A stretch of DNA of 64,000 bases, taken from positions 25,988 through 89,987 of the forward strand of contig DATGLE010000168.1 of NCBI GenBank assembly GCA_035294325.1, given 5' to 3'. This stretch comes from DATGLE01 sp035294325. Its GTDB lineage: Bacteria; Chloroflexota; Ktedonobacteria; Ktedonobacterales; Ktedonobacteraceae. Below, piece after piece: positions 9,210 through 17,072 of this stretch; position 1 is the stretch's first letter; the number at the start of each line of letters is the position of its first letter. The notes beneath the pieces are model-generated. The model made no database searches. It had not been told where the DNA came from and worked only from the letters and a program-made list of their open reading frames with translations. Made by a program: the position numbers and the translations under genes.

Positions 9210-9400
9210 CAGAGTGTGTCTGATCCTCAGCATCCTCGCACTCTTTCTGACCGGGCGCTCGTGCGGCGAAGCCGCTCCAGGAATGTATGTTGCTATGTGG
9301 GAAAATGTGCGACGCACATTTTCCCACATAGCAACATACAGAAGGCGAGCACCGCAAGCGCGAGTACAGGAAGCTGCCGAGAATCAGACACACACTTAAC
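9210..9400. repeat. Palindromic dispersed element, copy 3 (best-preserved ends)
   Basis: The left end AGAGTGTGTCTGATCCTCAG is matched on the right by GAGAATCAGACACACACTTA, showing terminal inverted repeats. Between them are a GTGCGGCGAAGCCGC box, a perfect palindrome at 9284-9340 (27-base arms, centre GAC) and the family box GCGAGCACCGCAAGCGCGAG. It separates the sensor kinase from the receiver gene. Confidence 0.9.
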
Positions 9401-9445
9401 AAAGCATGTAGTCCCGTATACTGGTGGTTAGGAGAGGTGAAAGAG

Positions 9446-9928
9446 ATGTACGAAGTTTCTGAAAAGAGAAGAATTGTGGTGGCCGAGGACGATCTTGCCA
9501 TTCAACAGGTGCTCTGCTTCTTCTTACGTCACAATGGGTTTGAAGTGCGAGGCGCCTCCAACGGACAGGAGGCCATCCGCATCATTCGCGAATTCAATCC
9601 GCATCTTGTCGTCCTTGATCTCGTCATGCGTCCTGTCTCCGGGTGGGACGTGCTTCAGTGGCTACGCGTCAACCGGTTGACGCCGCCAATAGCTGTGCTG
9701 GTTTTGAGCGCACTTGTCCAGATGAGAGAGCAGGTGCTTGGCTTTGAGGAAGGGGCCGTCGAGTATATCACCAAGCCAGCCCAACCCAGCGTGGTCGTCG
9801 AACGTGTACGTACTATTCTCTCGCTGAACATGGAGCAGCGCCTCATGCTGCAACATAACCGCCTGGATGAACGGCGCAGAGTGATGGAGCGCATGCAGGA
9901 TATACAGCCCGATGACTTTAGTTATTAA
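9446..9928 (+). CDS. Stand-alone receiver-domain response regulator
   Basis: A single CheY-like receiver of about 120 residues with a short charged helical tail and no DNA-binding domain. Acidic pocket E14/D15/D16 (VVAEDD), phospho-acceptor D58 (VVLDLVM), a conserved switch Ser (VLSAL) and the active-site Lys in YITKPAQP. The ATG at 9446 is preferred because AGGAGAGG sits 8 bases upstream; the in-frame GTG at 9437 would overlap that site. Lying just downstream of an HWE-type kinase, it is the obvious phosphorylation partner, and should act by protein-protein contact. That pairing is inferred from position only. Confidence 0.9.
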   Translation: MYEVSEKRRIVVAEDDLAIQQVLCFFLRHNGFEVRGASNGQEAIRIIREFNPHLVVLDLVMRPVSGWDVLQWLRVNRLTPPIAVLVLSALVQMREQVLGFEEGAVEYITKPAQPSVVVERVRTILSLNMEQRLMLQHNRLDERRRVMERMQDIQPDDFSY

Positions 9929-9943
9929 GAACCTCCCCAGCAT

Positions 9944-11032
9944 TTACCTGCTGAGGGGACGACCACACTTTATGCAGAAACGATTGTTCACCGGGTTCTG
10001 CGTGCCACATGCCGCGCACTGATTCAACGGGTAGCCGCAGCGCGTACAAAAGCGCATTTGCGGCTTGTTAAAGTGCTGGCAGTGGAGGCAGGGGTATAAC
10101 ATCGACGGGCGACTATCCGGCGGAGTCACGGCTCCAGGGAAGGATATGCCTCCCGGCTGTACTCCATAGTAATTCATAGGCATGGATCTAGATTGAGCCT
10201 GCTTGAGCGCTTCCGCCATCGCGCTTGCCCGCTGGAAACGCTGCTGCGGATTCTTCATCAGCGCCTTCAAAATGACGTATTCGACGGCGGGCGGGATCGC
10301 TGGATTGATGGAGGATGGGCGTGGGGGCAATTCATAGATATGGCTGTGTGCCAGGGCCGGGTAATTATCGCCCAGGAAAGGGGGACGCCCGGTCAGCGCC
10401 TCAAATAGCATGACGCCCAGGGCATAAATATCGGCGCGCCCATCAACGGGACCGCCCTGGCACTGTTCGGGCGACATATATTCGGGCGTTCCCACGCCTG
10501 CGCCCGGGCGCGTCAGATTTCCATGCGTGGTGGCAAGAACTTTCGCAATGCCAAAATCGGAGAGGATCGGACGCCCCGAGCGATCCATGAGCACATTTAC
10601 CGGCTTGACATCGCGGTGGATGATACCCTGTCCATGAGCATAGGTCAGAGCATCGGCAATGTGCGTAAAAATGGAGACCGCATCGGCAAGGTTCATAACC
10701 TTGCCCTCGCTGTGCAATTTATCGAGGCGCCCTTTGAGAGTCCCCCCGTCCACCAGTTGCATCACAATATAGAGGTGGCCCTGTTGTTCACTCGCGTCAT
10801 GGACCGTGACAATATTAGGATGCGAGAGGCGAGCAACCAGCCTGGCCTCCAGGTTGAAACGCTCGACAAAACTGCGGTCAGCAGCATACCAGGGGGGAAG
10901 AACCTTAATCGCGACCTCGCGATCAAGATTCTCCTGGTAAGCTCGATACACCCGCGCCATCCCTCCCTGACCGAGCGTGGAAAGGATGCGGTAGTTGCCG
11001 AGCGTTGTTCCGATCAGATCGTCTTGCTGCAT
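9944..11032 (-). CDS. Ser/Thr protein kinase with C-terminal double zinc ribbon
   Basis: Hanks-type kinase, residues about 12-270. Gly-rich loop LGQGGMARVY, lysine in VAIKVL, catalytic loop HRDVKPVNVL, magnesium loop SDFGIAK and activation segment GTPEYMSPEQ. A short linker leads to eight cysteines in four CxxC pairs (CLHC, CTRC, CAAC, CIKC), that is, two zinc ribbons. No membrane segment. It is the last gene of a minus-strand run, starting 23 bases after the stop of the FHA gene. The zinc ribbons probably bind a partner; the adjacent FHA protein is a natural substrate or reader. No strong ribosome binding site is visible, so translational coupling is possible. Confidence 0.93.
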   Translation of the reverse strand: MQQDDLIGTTLGNYRILSTLGQGGMARVYRAYQENLDREVAIKVLPPWYAADRSFVERFNLEARLVARLSHPNIVTVHDASEQQGHLYIVMQLVDGGTLKGRLDKLHSEGKVMNLADAVSIFTHIADALTYAHGQGIIHRDVKPVNVLMDRSGRPILSDFGIAKVLATTHGNLTRPGAGVGTPEYMSPEQCQGGPVDGRADIYALGVMLFEALTGRPPFLGDNYPALAHSHIYELPPRPSSINPAIPPAVEYVILKALMKNPQQRFQRASAMAEALKQAQSRSMPMNYYGVQPGGISFPGAVTPPDSRPSMLYPCLHCQHFNKPQMRFCTRCGYPLNQCAACGTQNPVNNRFCIKCGRPLSR

Positions 11033-11055
11033 TATATCGTGACGCTATCTATCGG

Positions 11056-12249
11056 CTATCTTTTACCAAAGACGAGCACAGTCTGGCCGAGTTGAATGCG
11101 ATCACCCTCTTGCAGGGGATAGGTCTGATACTTATTCACCAGTTGCCCGTTTACTTTGGTGCCGTTAGCGCTGCCCTCATCTTTGAGCGCGTAGTTGCCA
11201 TTGCCCATGTTCAGGATAGAGGCATGCAGGCGAGAAACCGCCAGGTCCTCAAGAAAGATGTCGCTTTCGCGGCTGCGCCCGATGCTGAGCGAATCCTTGC
11301 GTACCTCGTAAATGCGCCCCGGCTCTTTACCCTCTTCAACGCGCACCATGCCCATAGATCCCGGTGAGGGTGCGCCCGCTGCCTGCGGCCCCGCCGCTGG
11401 CCCCGGACGCAGCATAGTCTTATCGCTATCGGCCGGCGCGTACATGGCGCCAGGCGCGCTCTGGGCAAAGCCGCCCGGCTGCTGCCAGGAAGGCATAGAA
11501 GCCCCACCGCCTCCGCCAGCCGGCGCTGCCGGAGCGCCCCAGGAATCGGCGGCGCTCTGACCGCCATAGGCCGTCTGACCGCCCCAGGCTGGAGCGGAAT
11601 TGCCGCCATAACCGGTGGGCGACTGCTGCGCAGGCGGAACTGCCGGGCTGGCCCCCGGCTGGCCCCACTGTGCACCGGCCGGCTGCGCCCAGGGATCCTG
11701 CTGGGCGGCAGCAGGGGCGGCATCCCACGAGGGCTGAGCGCTCTGGCCCCCCCAGGGGTTCGCCTGCTGTGGCTGAGCGGCGCCGGGCGCACCCCAGGCA
11801 GGCTGCTGGGCGGGACCGGCCCCGGCGGGCGCACCCCAGCCACCCGGCTGCGGCTGCGCCTGCTGGCCCCAGCCTCCTGCCGGCTGCGGCGATTGCTGAC
11901 CCCAGCCGCCAGGCTGCGGCTGCGGCTGATTAGGCGCGCCCCAGCCACCGGCCTGTTGCTGCGCCTGCTGGCCCCAGCCACCGGCCGGCGGCTGGCTCCA
12001 ACCGCCCGGCTGCTGGCCCGGCGCCTGCTGGCCCCAGCCACCCGGCTGCTGATTCCAGGCTCCCTGCTGCGCCTGCTGGCGCTGCCAGTCGCTCGCTCCG
12101 GCTCCAGGCGCCTGATTTCCTTTCTTTCCAGAACTGCGGATGAGCAAGAAACCGCCAACCGCGAAAACTACCGCCAGGATGAGAACAGCAACGACGATCC
12201 ATGTCGTGCCAATAGGTAGAGCAGCGATAACTATAGAATCAATAATCAT
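11056..12249 (-). CDS. Membrane-anchored FHA-domain protein with Trp/Gly/Gln repeat linker
   Basis: One N-terminal membrane helix (IVVAVLILAVVFAVGGFLLI, about residues 16-35). A linker of over 200 residues follows, built of imperfect QPGGWGQQ / GGWGAP units (about 45-260). The C-terminal FHA domain has the phosphothreonine-binding elements IGRSRESDI, SRLHASI and NGTKVNG. FHA domains bind phosphothreonine peptides, so the protein probably reads marks made by the kinases encoded on either side. GAGGGGTGA precedes the ATG. The repeat array is low complexity at DNA level too and should vary in length between strains. Whether the FHA end faces the cytoplasm is not proven; a short outside N-terminus would fit. 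Confidence 0.9.
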   Translation of the reverse strand: MIIDSIVIAALPIGTTWIVVAVLILAVVFAVGGFLLIRSSGKKGNQAPGAGASDWQRQQAQQGAWNQQPGGWGQQAPGQQPGGWSQPPAGGWGQQAQQQAGGWGAPNQPQPQPGGWGQQSPQPAGGWGQQAQPQPGGWGAPAGAGPAQQPAWGAPGAAQPQQANPWGGQSAQPSWDAAPAAAQQDPWAQPAGAQWGQPGASPAVPPAQQSPTGYGGNSAPAWGGQTAYGGQSAADSWGAPAAPAGGGGGASMPSWQQPGGFAQSAPGAMYAPADSDKTMLRPGPAAGPQAAGAPSPGSMGMVRVEEGKEPGRIYEVRKDSLSIGRSRESDIFLEDLAVSRLHASILNMGNGNYALKDEGSANGTKVNGQLVNKYQTYPLQEGDRIQLGQTVLVFGKR

Positions 12250-12407
12250 AACAGTTCACCCCTCTGATCGTAGGGGCGGCATATCATCTCCTCTGCACCG
12301 CATGTCTACCTGATACTGCGGGGACGAGCTTGCTGCCACCCGATCCTGATCGGGCACCTTCCAACGGCACCCCTACAATTGCGACTCAGTGCGTAGCAAC
12401 ACCACAG

Positions 12408-13643
12408 CTATCGTAATTCAAAACGCACCTCAACACTACCAAAGCGTAATACATCACCGTCCTTGAGCGTGCGCTCTTCGTGTGGCGCCAGAATCACTCC
12501 ATTCAAGCGAGTCTTATTCAGAGCTTTGAGATCTTCGACGGTATAGGTCCCCTGCTGGTTACGCAGATAGGCGTGCCGTCGCCCAACCGTCTTATCCGCC
12601 AGATTAATCTCCGGGAATATGCCCAGGGTCGGGTCCTGCCTGCCCACAACCATCAGATCCTTGTTCAGGGGGAAAACCTCCCCACTGGAGATAACCACGA
12701 TGTGGGCCTCTTTTGGCGGAGCCGACCTCGCTTTCAATGCAGCGGCATTGCCTGATTTCTGTTCATTATTTCCAGGATGCGCCATCCCCTCGGCCCCCGG
12801 CTGAGCCTGGATGCGTTCCTGCAACTGGTCAAGCGCTACGATGAACTCATGTGGTGTGGCGTAACGATCCGCCGGCAATTTGGCGAGCGCCTTCTGCATG
12901 AAGAGATCCATCTCGACGGGCAGATCAGGGCGCAGCCGGCAGAGCGATGGAATCTTGTCGTTCATATGTTTGATCACGATGTCAACGGCAGTCTCCCCTT
13001 CATAGGGAGGACGACCGGCTAACATCTCGAAGAGAACCGTGGCTACCGAATAGAGATCAGAACGGGTGTCCGCCGAACGCCCACTCTCGGCCTGCTCCGG
13101 CGAGATGTAGTAGGCTGTGCCCATGAAGACATTCGACTGCGTTAGCGTGACGGTTTCTCGGCTTCGCGCCAACCCGAAGTCGGTGATTTTTACCATATCA
13201 CTCGTGTTGATAAGGATATTTTGCGGCTTGATATCGCGATGCACCACACCCTGCCTGGCAGCAGTCTCCAGACCCTCTGTCATCTGACGCGCGTAGTTAA
13301 TGGCGCGCAGCGGCTCCATCGGGCCATTGCTACTCATGTAATAGCGCAGGCTCTGCCCATCAATATAATCCATCACGATATAATGCATGTTATTCTCATA
13401 CCCATAATCGACGATCCGTACAATATGCGGATCATTCAGATTGAGCAGGATATGCGCCTCCCGCTGAAAACGAGCCTGAAGTTCACCATCATTGGAGAAT
13501 TCAAGATGCATGACCTTCACCGCGTAGATGCGGTTGTTTTCGAGGTCACGCGCGACGTAGACCGTGGCAAAATTGCCGCGCCCTCGCTCATCAATGAGCT
13601 TATAGCGACCTTTGAGCACTCGGCCAAGCATATCGCCGTTCAT
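12408..13643 (-). CDS. Ser/Thr protein kinase with C-terminal FHA domain
   Basis: Kinase domain about residues 10-270: Gly-rich loop RGRGNFATVYVA, VKVMHL, HRDIKPQNIL, ITDFGLARS and a GTAYYISPEQ activation segment. A charged linker joins it to an FHA domain of about 90 residues (MVVGRQDP, VGRRHAYL, NKTRLNGV). Kinase plus phosphothreonine reader in one chain suggests self-regulation by an autophosphorylated site. The ATG at 13643 is chosen, 10 bases after GAGGAG and downstream of a good promoter at 13695-13723; the longer frame would start inside that promoter region. First gene of the kinase/FHA/kinase run; the 158-base gap to the next gene shows only a short GATC-rich hairpin. Confidence 0.93.
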   Translation of the reverse strand: MNGDMLGRVLKGRYKLIDERGRGNFATVYVARDLENNRIYAVKVMHLEFSNDGELQARFQREAHILLNLNDPHIVRIVDYGYENNMHYIVMDYIDGQSLRYYMSSNGPMEPLRAINYARQMTEGLETAARQGVVHRDIKPQNILINTSDMVKITDFGLARSRETVTLTQSNVFMGTAYYISPEQAESGRSADTRSDLYSVATVLFEMLAGRPPYEGETAVDIVIKHMNDKIPSLCRLRPDLPVEMDLFMQKALAKLPADRYATPHEFIVALDQLQERIQAQPGAEGMAHPGNNEQKSGNAAALKARSAPPKEAHIVVISSGEVFPLNKDLMVVGRQDPTLGIFPEINLADKTVGRRHAYLRNQQGTYTVEDLKALNKTRLNGVILAPHEERTLKDGDVLRFGSVEVRFELR

Positions 13644-13694
13644 TAACGTGAACTCCTCGCAAATAAGGCTACTAAGGCTACTATCAGCGGCTAC

Positions 13695-13723
13695 ATTATA
13701 CACCATCCATTCGGTTGTGTCAT
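13695..13723 (-). promoter_or_regulatory. Promoter of the kinase-FHA operon
   Basis: Read on the minus strand: ATGACA (13718-13723), a 17-base spacer and a perfect TATAAT (13695-13700), about 50 bases before the chosen start at 13643. Confidence 0.78.
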
Positions 13724-13754
13724 GATAGCATAATGCGTAGCGTGTTGCCCCTTG

Positions 13755-14008
13755 TTCCAGGGGGTCTTATTCTCAGCGTTCGCGCGGCGAAGCCGCGCCA
13801 GGGATGTATGGTGTAGTGTGGAAAAATGCGCTTCGCGCATTTTTCCACACTACACCATACATCCAGTGAGCGCCGCAGGCGCGAACCAGTGCTGGTGTCG
13901 GAAATCAGGTACTCTCTGGCCGCACGGCCATGCCGTGGTGCCGCACCCCCGTCGAGCGCCGCAGGCGCGAACAGGCACTGGTGTCAGAAAATCGGACACA
14001 CTCTAAGA
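13755..14008. repeat. Palindromic dispersed element, copy 4 (extended)
   Basis: Left end TTATTCTCAGCG, a GCGCGGCGAAGCCGCGC box, and a perfect 63-bp palindrome at 13802-13864 (30-base arms, centre TTC). The family box appears twice, near 13868 and 13955, each followed by a copy of the right end (GTCGGAAATCAG and GTCAGAAAATCGGACACACT). This looks like a nested or partly duplicated copy. The flanking parts of gap 13644-14170 hold the two divergent promoters. Confidence 0.85.
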
Positions 14009-14107
14009 ACGGAGCAAATGCTAAAAAGCTCACGCTATGGGTAGGGTGTCCTAGCAGGACGAGGGTGAGGGAATTACCAGAAAGCCCCGTTTGCGGCAGG
14101 TATACTA

Positions 14108-14136
14108 TTGGAAGTAGAGACGGACTATGTTATACT
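14108..14136 (+). promoter_or_regulatory. Promoter of the GNAT-FemX operon
   Basis: TTGGAA at 14108-14113, a 17-base spacer, then TATACT at 14131-14136. A TTG reading frame starts exactly at this -35 box, which argues against that longer start. Confidence 0.72.
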
Positions 14137-14170
14137 GGCCCACGAACACTCAGGAGGGGCGAAACATCCT

Positions 14171-14725
14171 ATGCAAGAGAATATGCAGAATCCGTTCCTG
14201 GTCGGCGAGCGCCTCTATTTACGGCCATTGGAGCCGGCGCAGGATAACCACCTCTACTCAACATGGCTCAACGACGAGGAGATCCGGCGCTGGTTCTCCA
14301 TCTACCCCACCAGCGACGCGCGCGGCAAAGAACGGCTGGAGAACCTGTACAAAGATTTCCGCCACATCATTTTCGGCGTCGCGCTCAAAAGCGATAATCG
14401 TCTGATCGGCCTGGTCGGCCTTAAAGATATTAACTACATCAATCAGAGCGCGGAGTTCTACGTTATTATCGGAGACCGCTCGCTCCAGGGCAAGGGCTAC
14501 GGCACCGAGGCGACAAAACTGATGGTGCGCTACGGTTTCATGGAATTGAACCTGAATCGCATTCAGACGCAGGATATGGAGGAAAATATCGGCGGCTGGC
14601 GGGCTGACGAGAAGGCCGGTTTCAAGTACGAGGGGACGCTGCGCGAGGTCATTCCGCGCTTTGGCAAGTATCACGACGTGCGCGTGTACAGCATCCTCAA
14701 AAAAGAGTTCCTGGAGAACATGTAG
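14171..14725 (+). CDS. GNAT-family N-acetyltransferase (RimJ/RimL-like)
   Basis: Transfers an acetyl group from acetyl-CoA to an amine. The fold is GNAT, RimJ/RimL subgroup: LYLRPLEPAQ at the start, LIGLVGLKDIN in beta strand 4, and the acetyl-CoA loop RSLQGKGYGTEAT with the Q/R-x-x-G-x-G/A pattern, then RIQTQDMEEN and a GFKYEGTLRE end typical of this subgroup. The start ATG at 14171 follows AGGAGGGG by about 10 bases and a promoter about 35 bases further up. It is only 5 bases from the FemX-like gene and probably translated with it, so its substrate may be a wall or amino-acyl intermediate. That is inference; ribosomal protein or antibiotic acetylation is equally possible. Confidence 0.88.
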   Translation: MQENMQNPFLVGERLYLRPLEPAQDNHLYSTWLNDEEIRRWFSIYPTSDARGKERLENLYKDFRHIIFGVALKSDNRLIGLVGLKDINYINQSAEFYVIIGDRSLQGKGYGTEATKLMVRYGFMELNLNRIQTQDMEENIGGWRADEKAGFKYEGTLREVIPRFGKYHDVRVYSILKKEFLENM

Positions 14726-14730
14726 TTTTT

Positions 14731-15849
14731 ATGACCGTTACCGTAGAGGAAATTACTGACCGCCAGCAATGGAATGCGTTTCTGATCGGGCAGCCGCGCG
14801 GTCACTTGCTGCAATCGTATGAATGGGGCGAACTCAATAAGTACCTCGGCGGCCATATTTATCGCCTGGGAGCGCTGCAAGATGGCCGCCTGACCGGGAC
14901 CATGCTGCTCACCGTCGCTCCAGTGCCCCTGCCGATAGCGCTGCCGGGATTGCATCTGAACTGGCTGTACAGTGTGCGTGGTCCGACGGTTGAGCAGCCG
15001 GATTCACCGGCGCTCGCCGCACTGATCTCGCATGCGCATACGCTGGCTCCGCGCGAGCGAGCGGTGGTGCTGCGCGTCGAGCCGAATATCGCCGACGATG
15101 ATCCCTGTATGGATGCCTGGCTCGCGGCCTACCAGCGCATGGGATTCCGCACCAATCCCATCTCGGTCCATGGCCGGAGAAGCTGGGTGCTCGATATCCG
15201 CCCTGACGCGGAAACTCTGCTCGCCAATTTCAAGATGACCTGGCGCCAGAATGTGCGCTCTGCGGAACGCAAGGGCGTGGTGATCCGCGAGGCCAGCAGC
15301 GACGCCGATTTCGATGCTTACTACGACCTGCTTACCATCACCAGCGAGCGCGATGCCTTCTTCATCCATAGCAAGGACTACCACAAAGAGATCCTGCGCC
15401 AGTTCGCCAGCAAAGGCAATGCGGTACTCTACCTGGCAGAGCACGAAGGCGAGGCCATTGCCGCCAAAATGGTGATCCGTTTCGGCGATTGGTGCTGGGA
15501 TATGTTCGGCGCCTCCTCTAACCACAAACGCAACTTGAAACCGACGTACCTGCTACAATACCGCTGTATCCTGTGGGCCAAAGAGCACGGTTGCAGCTAC
15601 TTCGATTTTCGCACGATTCCCGAAATACTGGAGCCGGGCGAGGAGATGTGGGGCGTCTATGAATATAAGAAAGGGTTCGGCGGCTTCTCGCGCATGAATA
15701 TGCCTACCCAGGATTATGTCTACAAGCCGCTGATCTACCAGAGCTGGCGCAAGCTGGTCGAGATACGCCGCGCGCAGCGTCGTAAAGAGCGCCAGAAGGT
15801 CGAACTGGAGCGGGCCGCGCGCGGCAAAGCGGAGCAACCGCAGAGATAA
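14731..15849 (+). CDS. FemABX-type peptidoglycan bridge aminoacyltransferase (copy 1)
   Basis: Proteins of this family use aminoacyl-tRNA to add amino acids to the lipid II stem peptide, forming the interpeptide bridge. Two GNAT-like lobes are visible: the first with GHLLQSYEWGELNKYLG and RGPTVEQPDSPAL, the second with WRQNVRSAERKGV, TSERDAFFIHSKDYH, AKMVIRFGDWCWDMFGAS and LLQYRCILWAKEHGCSYFDF, ending in WGVYEYKKGFGG, a family hallmark. 372 residues with a basic C-terminal helix. No membrane segment, so it acts at the inner face of the membrane. It follows the GNAT gene by 5 bases. The amino acid added cannot be told from sequence. Confidence 0.92.
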   Translation: MTVTVEEITDRQQWNAFLIGQPRGHLLQSYEWGELNKYLGGHIYRLGALQDGRLTGTMLLTVAPVPLPIALPGLHLNWLYSVRGPTVEQPDSPALAALISHAHTLAPRERAVVLRVEPNIADDDPCMDAWLAAYQRMGFRTNPISVHGRRSWVLDIRPDAETLLANFKMTWRQNVRSAERKGVVIREASSDADFDAYYDLLTITSERDAFFIHSKDYHKEILRQFASKGNAVLYLAEHEGEAIAAKMVIRFGDWCWDMFGASSNHKRNLKPTYLLQYRCILWAKEHGCSYFDFRTIPEILEPGEEMWGVYEYKKGFGGFSRMNMPTQDYVYKPLIYQSWRKLVEIRRAQRRKERQKVELERAARGKAEQPQR

Positions 15850-15898
15850 CCTGCCTGCTCCGCCAGCGCGGCTGCTCTCAATCGCTCTATCTCTCCTT

Positions 15899-16846
15899 TC
15901 AACTCACATTGAGATGCTGTCTGGCTTCCTCTTCGCTCTGTGCCAGCCCTACATTAAGAATGAGGGCCTGTAGATCTTCAACAACGCTCAATGCTCTGGC
16001 TCGTTCCTCAGCCAGTTCTATAAGTGCAGGAAAACGTGCCCGCACGAATGTAATGAGCATCTTACGCTGTCGCTGCACCTCCTGAGCATATGCTTCCCTG
16101 ATCCCTTCCTTGATCCCTTCCTTGATCCCCTTCTTGATCCCTTCTTCAATCCCTTGTTTGCGTCCTTCTTCCAACCCTCTTTGCTTGAGTTCCTGAAATG
16201 CCCACGTACCTTCCAGTATGTCTTCGAGCATACTAAACCTCCTCCTGAGCCATGCACGATCAGCCGCATCATTGAGTACCAATGCAGCAAATCCATAGGC
16301 GAGCGATAGCAGTTCCGACTTCGGAGCTTCGCCTGCCGGACATAGACCATCAATTATCTCTTCCACAACACTCCGACTCGGCCCATCTCGAGTTAAAGGC
16401 AGCAGCGGAAGCAAGCCTTGCAGCCCTGGCCCCTTGAAGGTATCCGTCGGGATCTCCCAGAGCTTAATAGCCGTAAAATAAAACCGATGTACCTCTCGCC
16501 CATTGTGCAGCCGTCTTATATAGGGCGGCTCCGCTATCTTCCCGTCCTTCTTCAGGTAGATCACAAATGAATAGACGGACAGGTCGAATTTACTGGTAGC
16601 CAGCACATTATATTCCCAGAGGCGCTTCGCCATATCAGGATCACTGCGCCTCTGAAATTCGAGATGAAATAAATACGGGCTACCATCTATAATAATACGA
16701 TACAAGATATCGGCGTCAATATTCCGGCCTTGCAGATGTGGAGATAATTCACTATCGAACTGTGCCCCCTGAATCAGCCAGCTAATAAAATCCTGCGGTG
16801 CCTCCTCAACCAACCGCTTCATCCCTCCATCCCATGAACCAGCCAT
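15899..16846 (-). CDS. Rpn-family recombination-promoting nuclease/putative transposase
   Basis: A PD-(D/E)XK-fold protein of the Rpn/PDDEXK transposase group. The core holds ADILYRII (catalytic Asp) and FHLEFQRRSD (the E-x-Q pair), then the WEYNVLATSKFDL segment usual in this family. Near the C-terminus is a tandem repeat EGIKKGIKEGIKEGIREA from a 12-base DNA unit at about 16093-16155, a known tendency in this family. 315 residues; GGGAGGG seven bases before the ATG. It lies in opposite orientation between two FemX-like paralogs, which looks like an insertion into that locus. Rpn proteins are DNases affecting recombination; whether this one is active or moves itself is unknown. Confidence 0.9.
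   Translation of the reverse strand: MAGSWDGGMKRLVEEAPQDFISWLIQGAQFDSELSPHLQGRNIDADILYRIIIDGSPYLFHLEFQRRSDPDMAKRLWEYNVLATSKFDLSVYSFVIYLKKDGKIAEPPYIRRLHNGREVHRFYFTAIKLWEIPTDTFKGPGLQGLLPLLPLTRDGPSRSVVEEIIDGLCPAGEAPKSELLSLAYGFAALVLNDAADRAWLRRRFSMLEDILEGTWAFQELKQRGLEEGRKQGIEEGIKKGIKEGIKEGIREAYAQEVQRQRKMLITFVRARFPALIELAEERARALSVVEDLQALILNVGLAQSEEEARQHLNVS
16093..16155. repeat. 12-base tandem repeat inside the Rpn gene
   Basis: About four to five imperfect copies of a unit like TTGATCCCTTCC encode the GIKE-type units on the minus strand. Unit length is a multiple of three, so copy-number change keeps frame. Confidence 0.8.
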
Positions 16847-16980
16847 AGCAGTACCCTCCCACTCGTTATTATGTCTTTATATTAACATATTTATCTCCGC
16901 TTGTCGAGAGAAAAAGCAAAGACAAACAGTACTTTTATGTATTATATAGACAATATTCGATACATGATTACACAATATCA

Positions 16981-17016
16981 CTGGCTCTGGCTTTCCAGAG
17001 CCAGCCATGCTATACT
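16981..17016 (+). promoter_or_regulatory. Hairpin and -10-like box before the second FemX-like gene
   Basis: CTGGCTCTGG pairs with CCAGAGCCAG around CTTT (16981-17004), directly followed by a TATACT at 17011-17016. No good -35 is visible at 17 bases. The hairpin could bind a regulator or be the 3' end of an upstream transcript. Confidence 0.4.
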
Positions 17017-17072
17017 GCGCCTGTTCCATAACAATAGGTAAGACTAAATTGAAACAAGGAAATGTCTGTAGT

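Noticed and set aside
14108..14170. Longer start (TTG at 14108) for the GNAT gene
   Set aside because: That TTG is the first triplet of the -35 box; the ATG at 14171 has AGGAGGGG upstream.
15899..16846. Rpn-type gene as an intact insertion sequence
   Set aside because: No terminal inverted repeats or target duplication could be seen around it.
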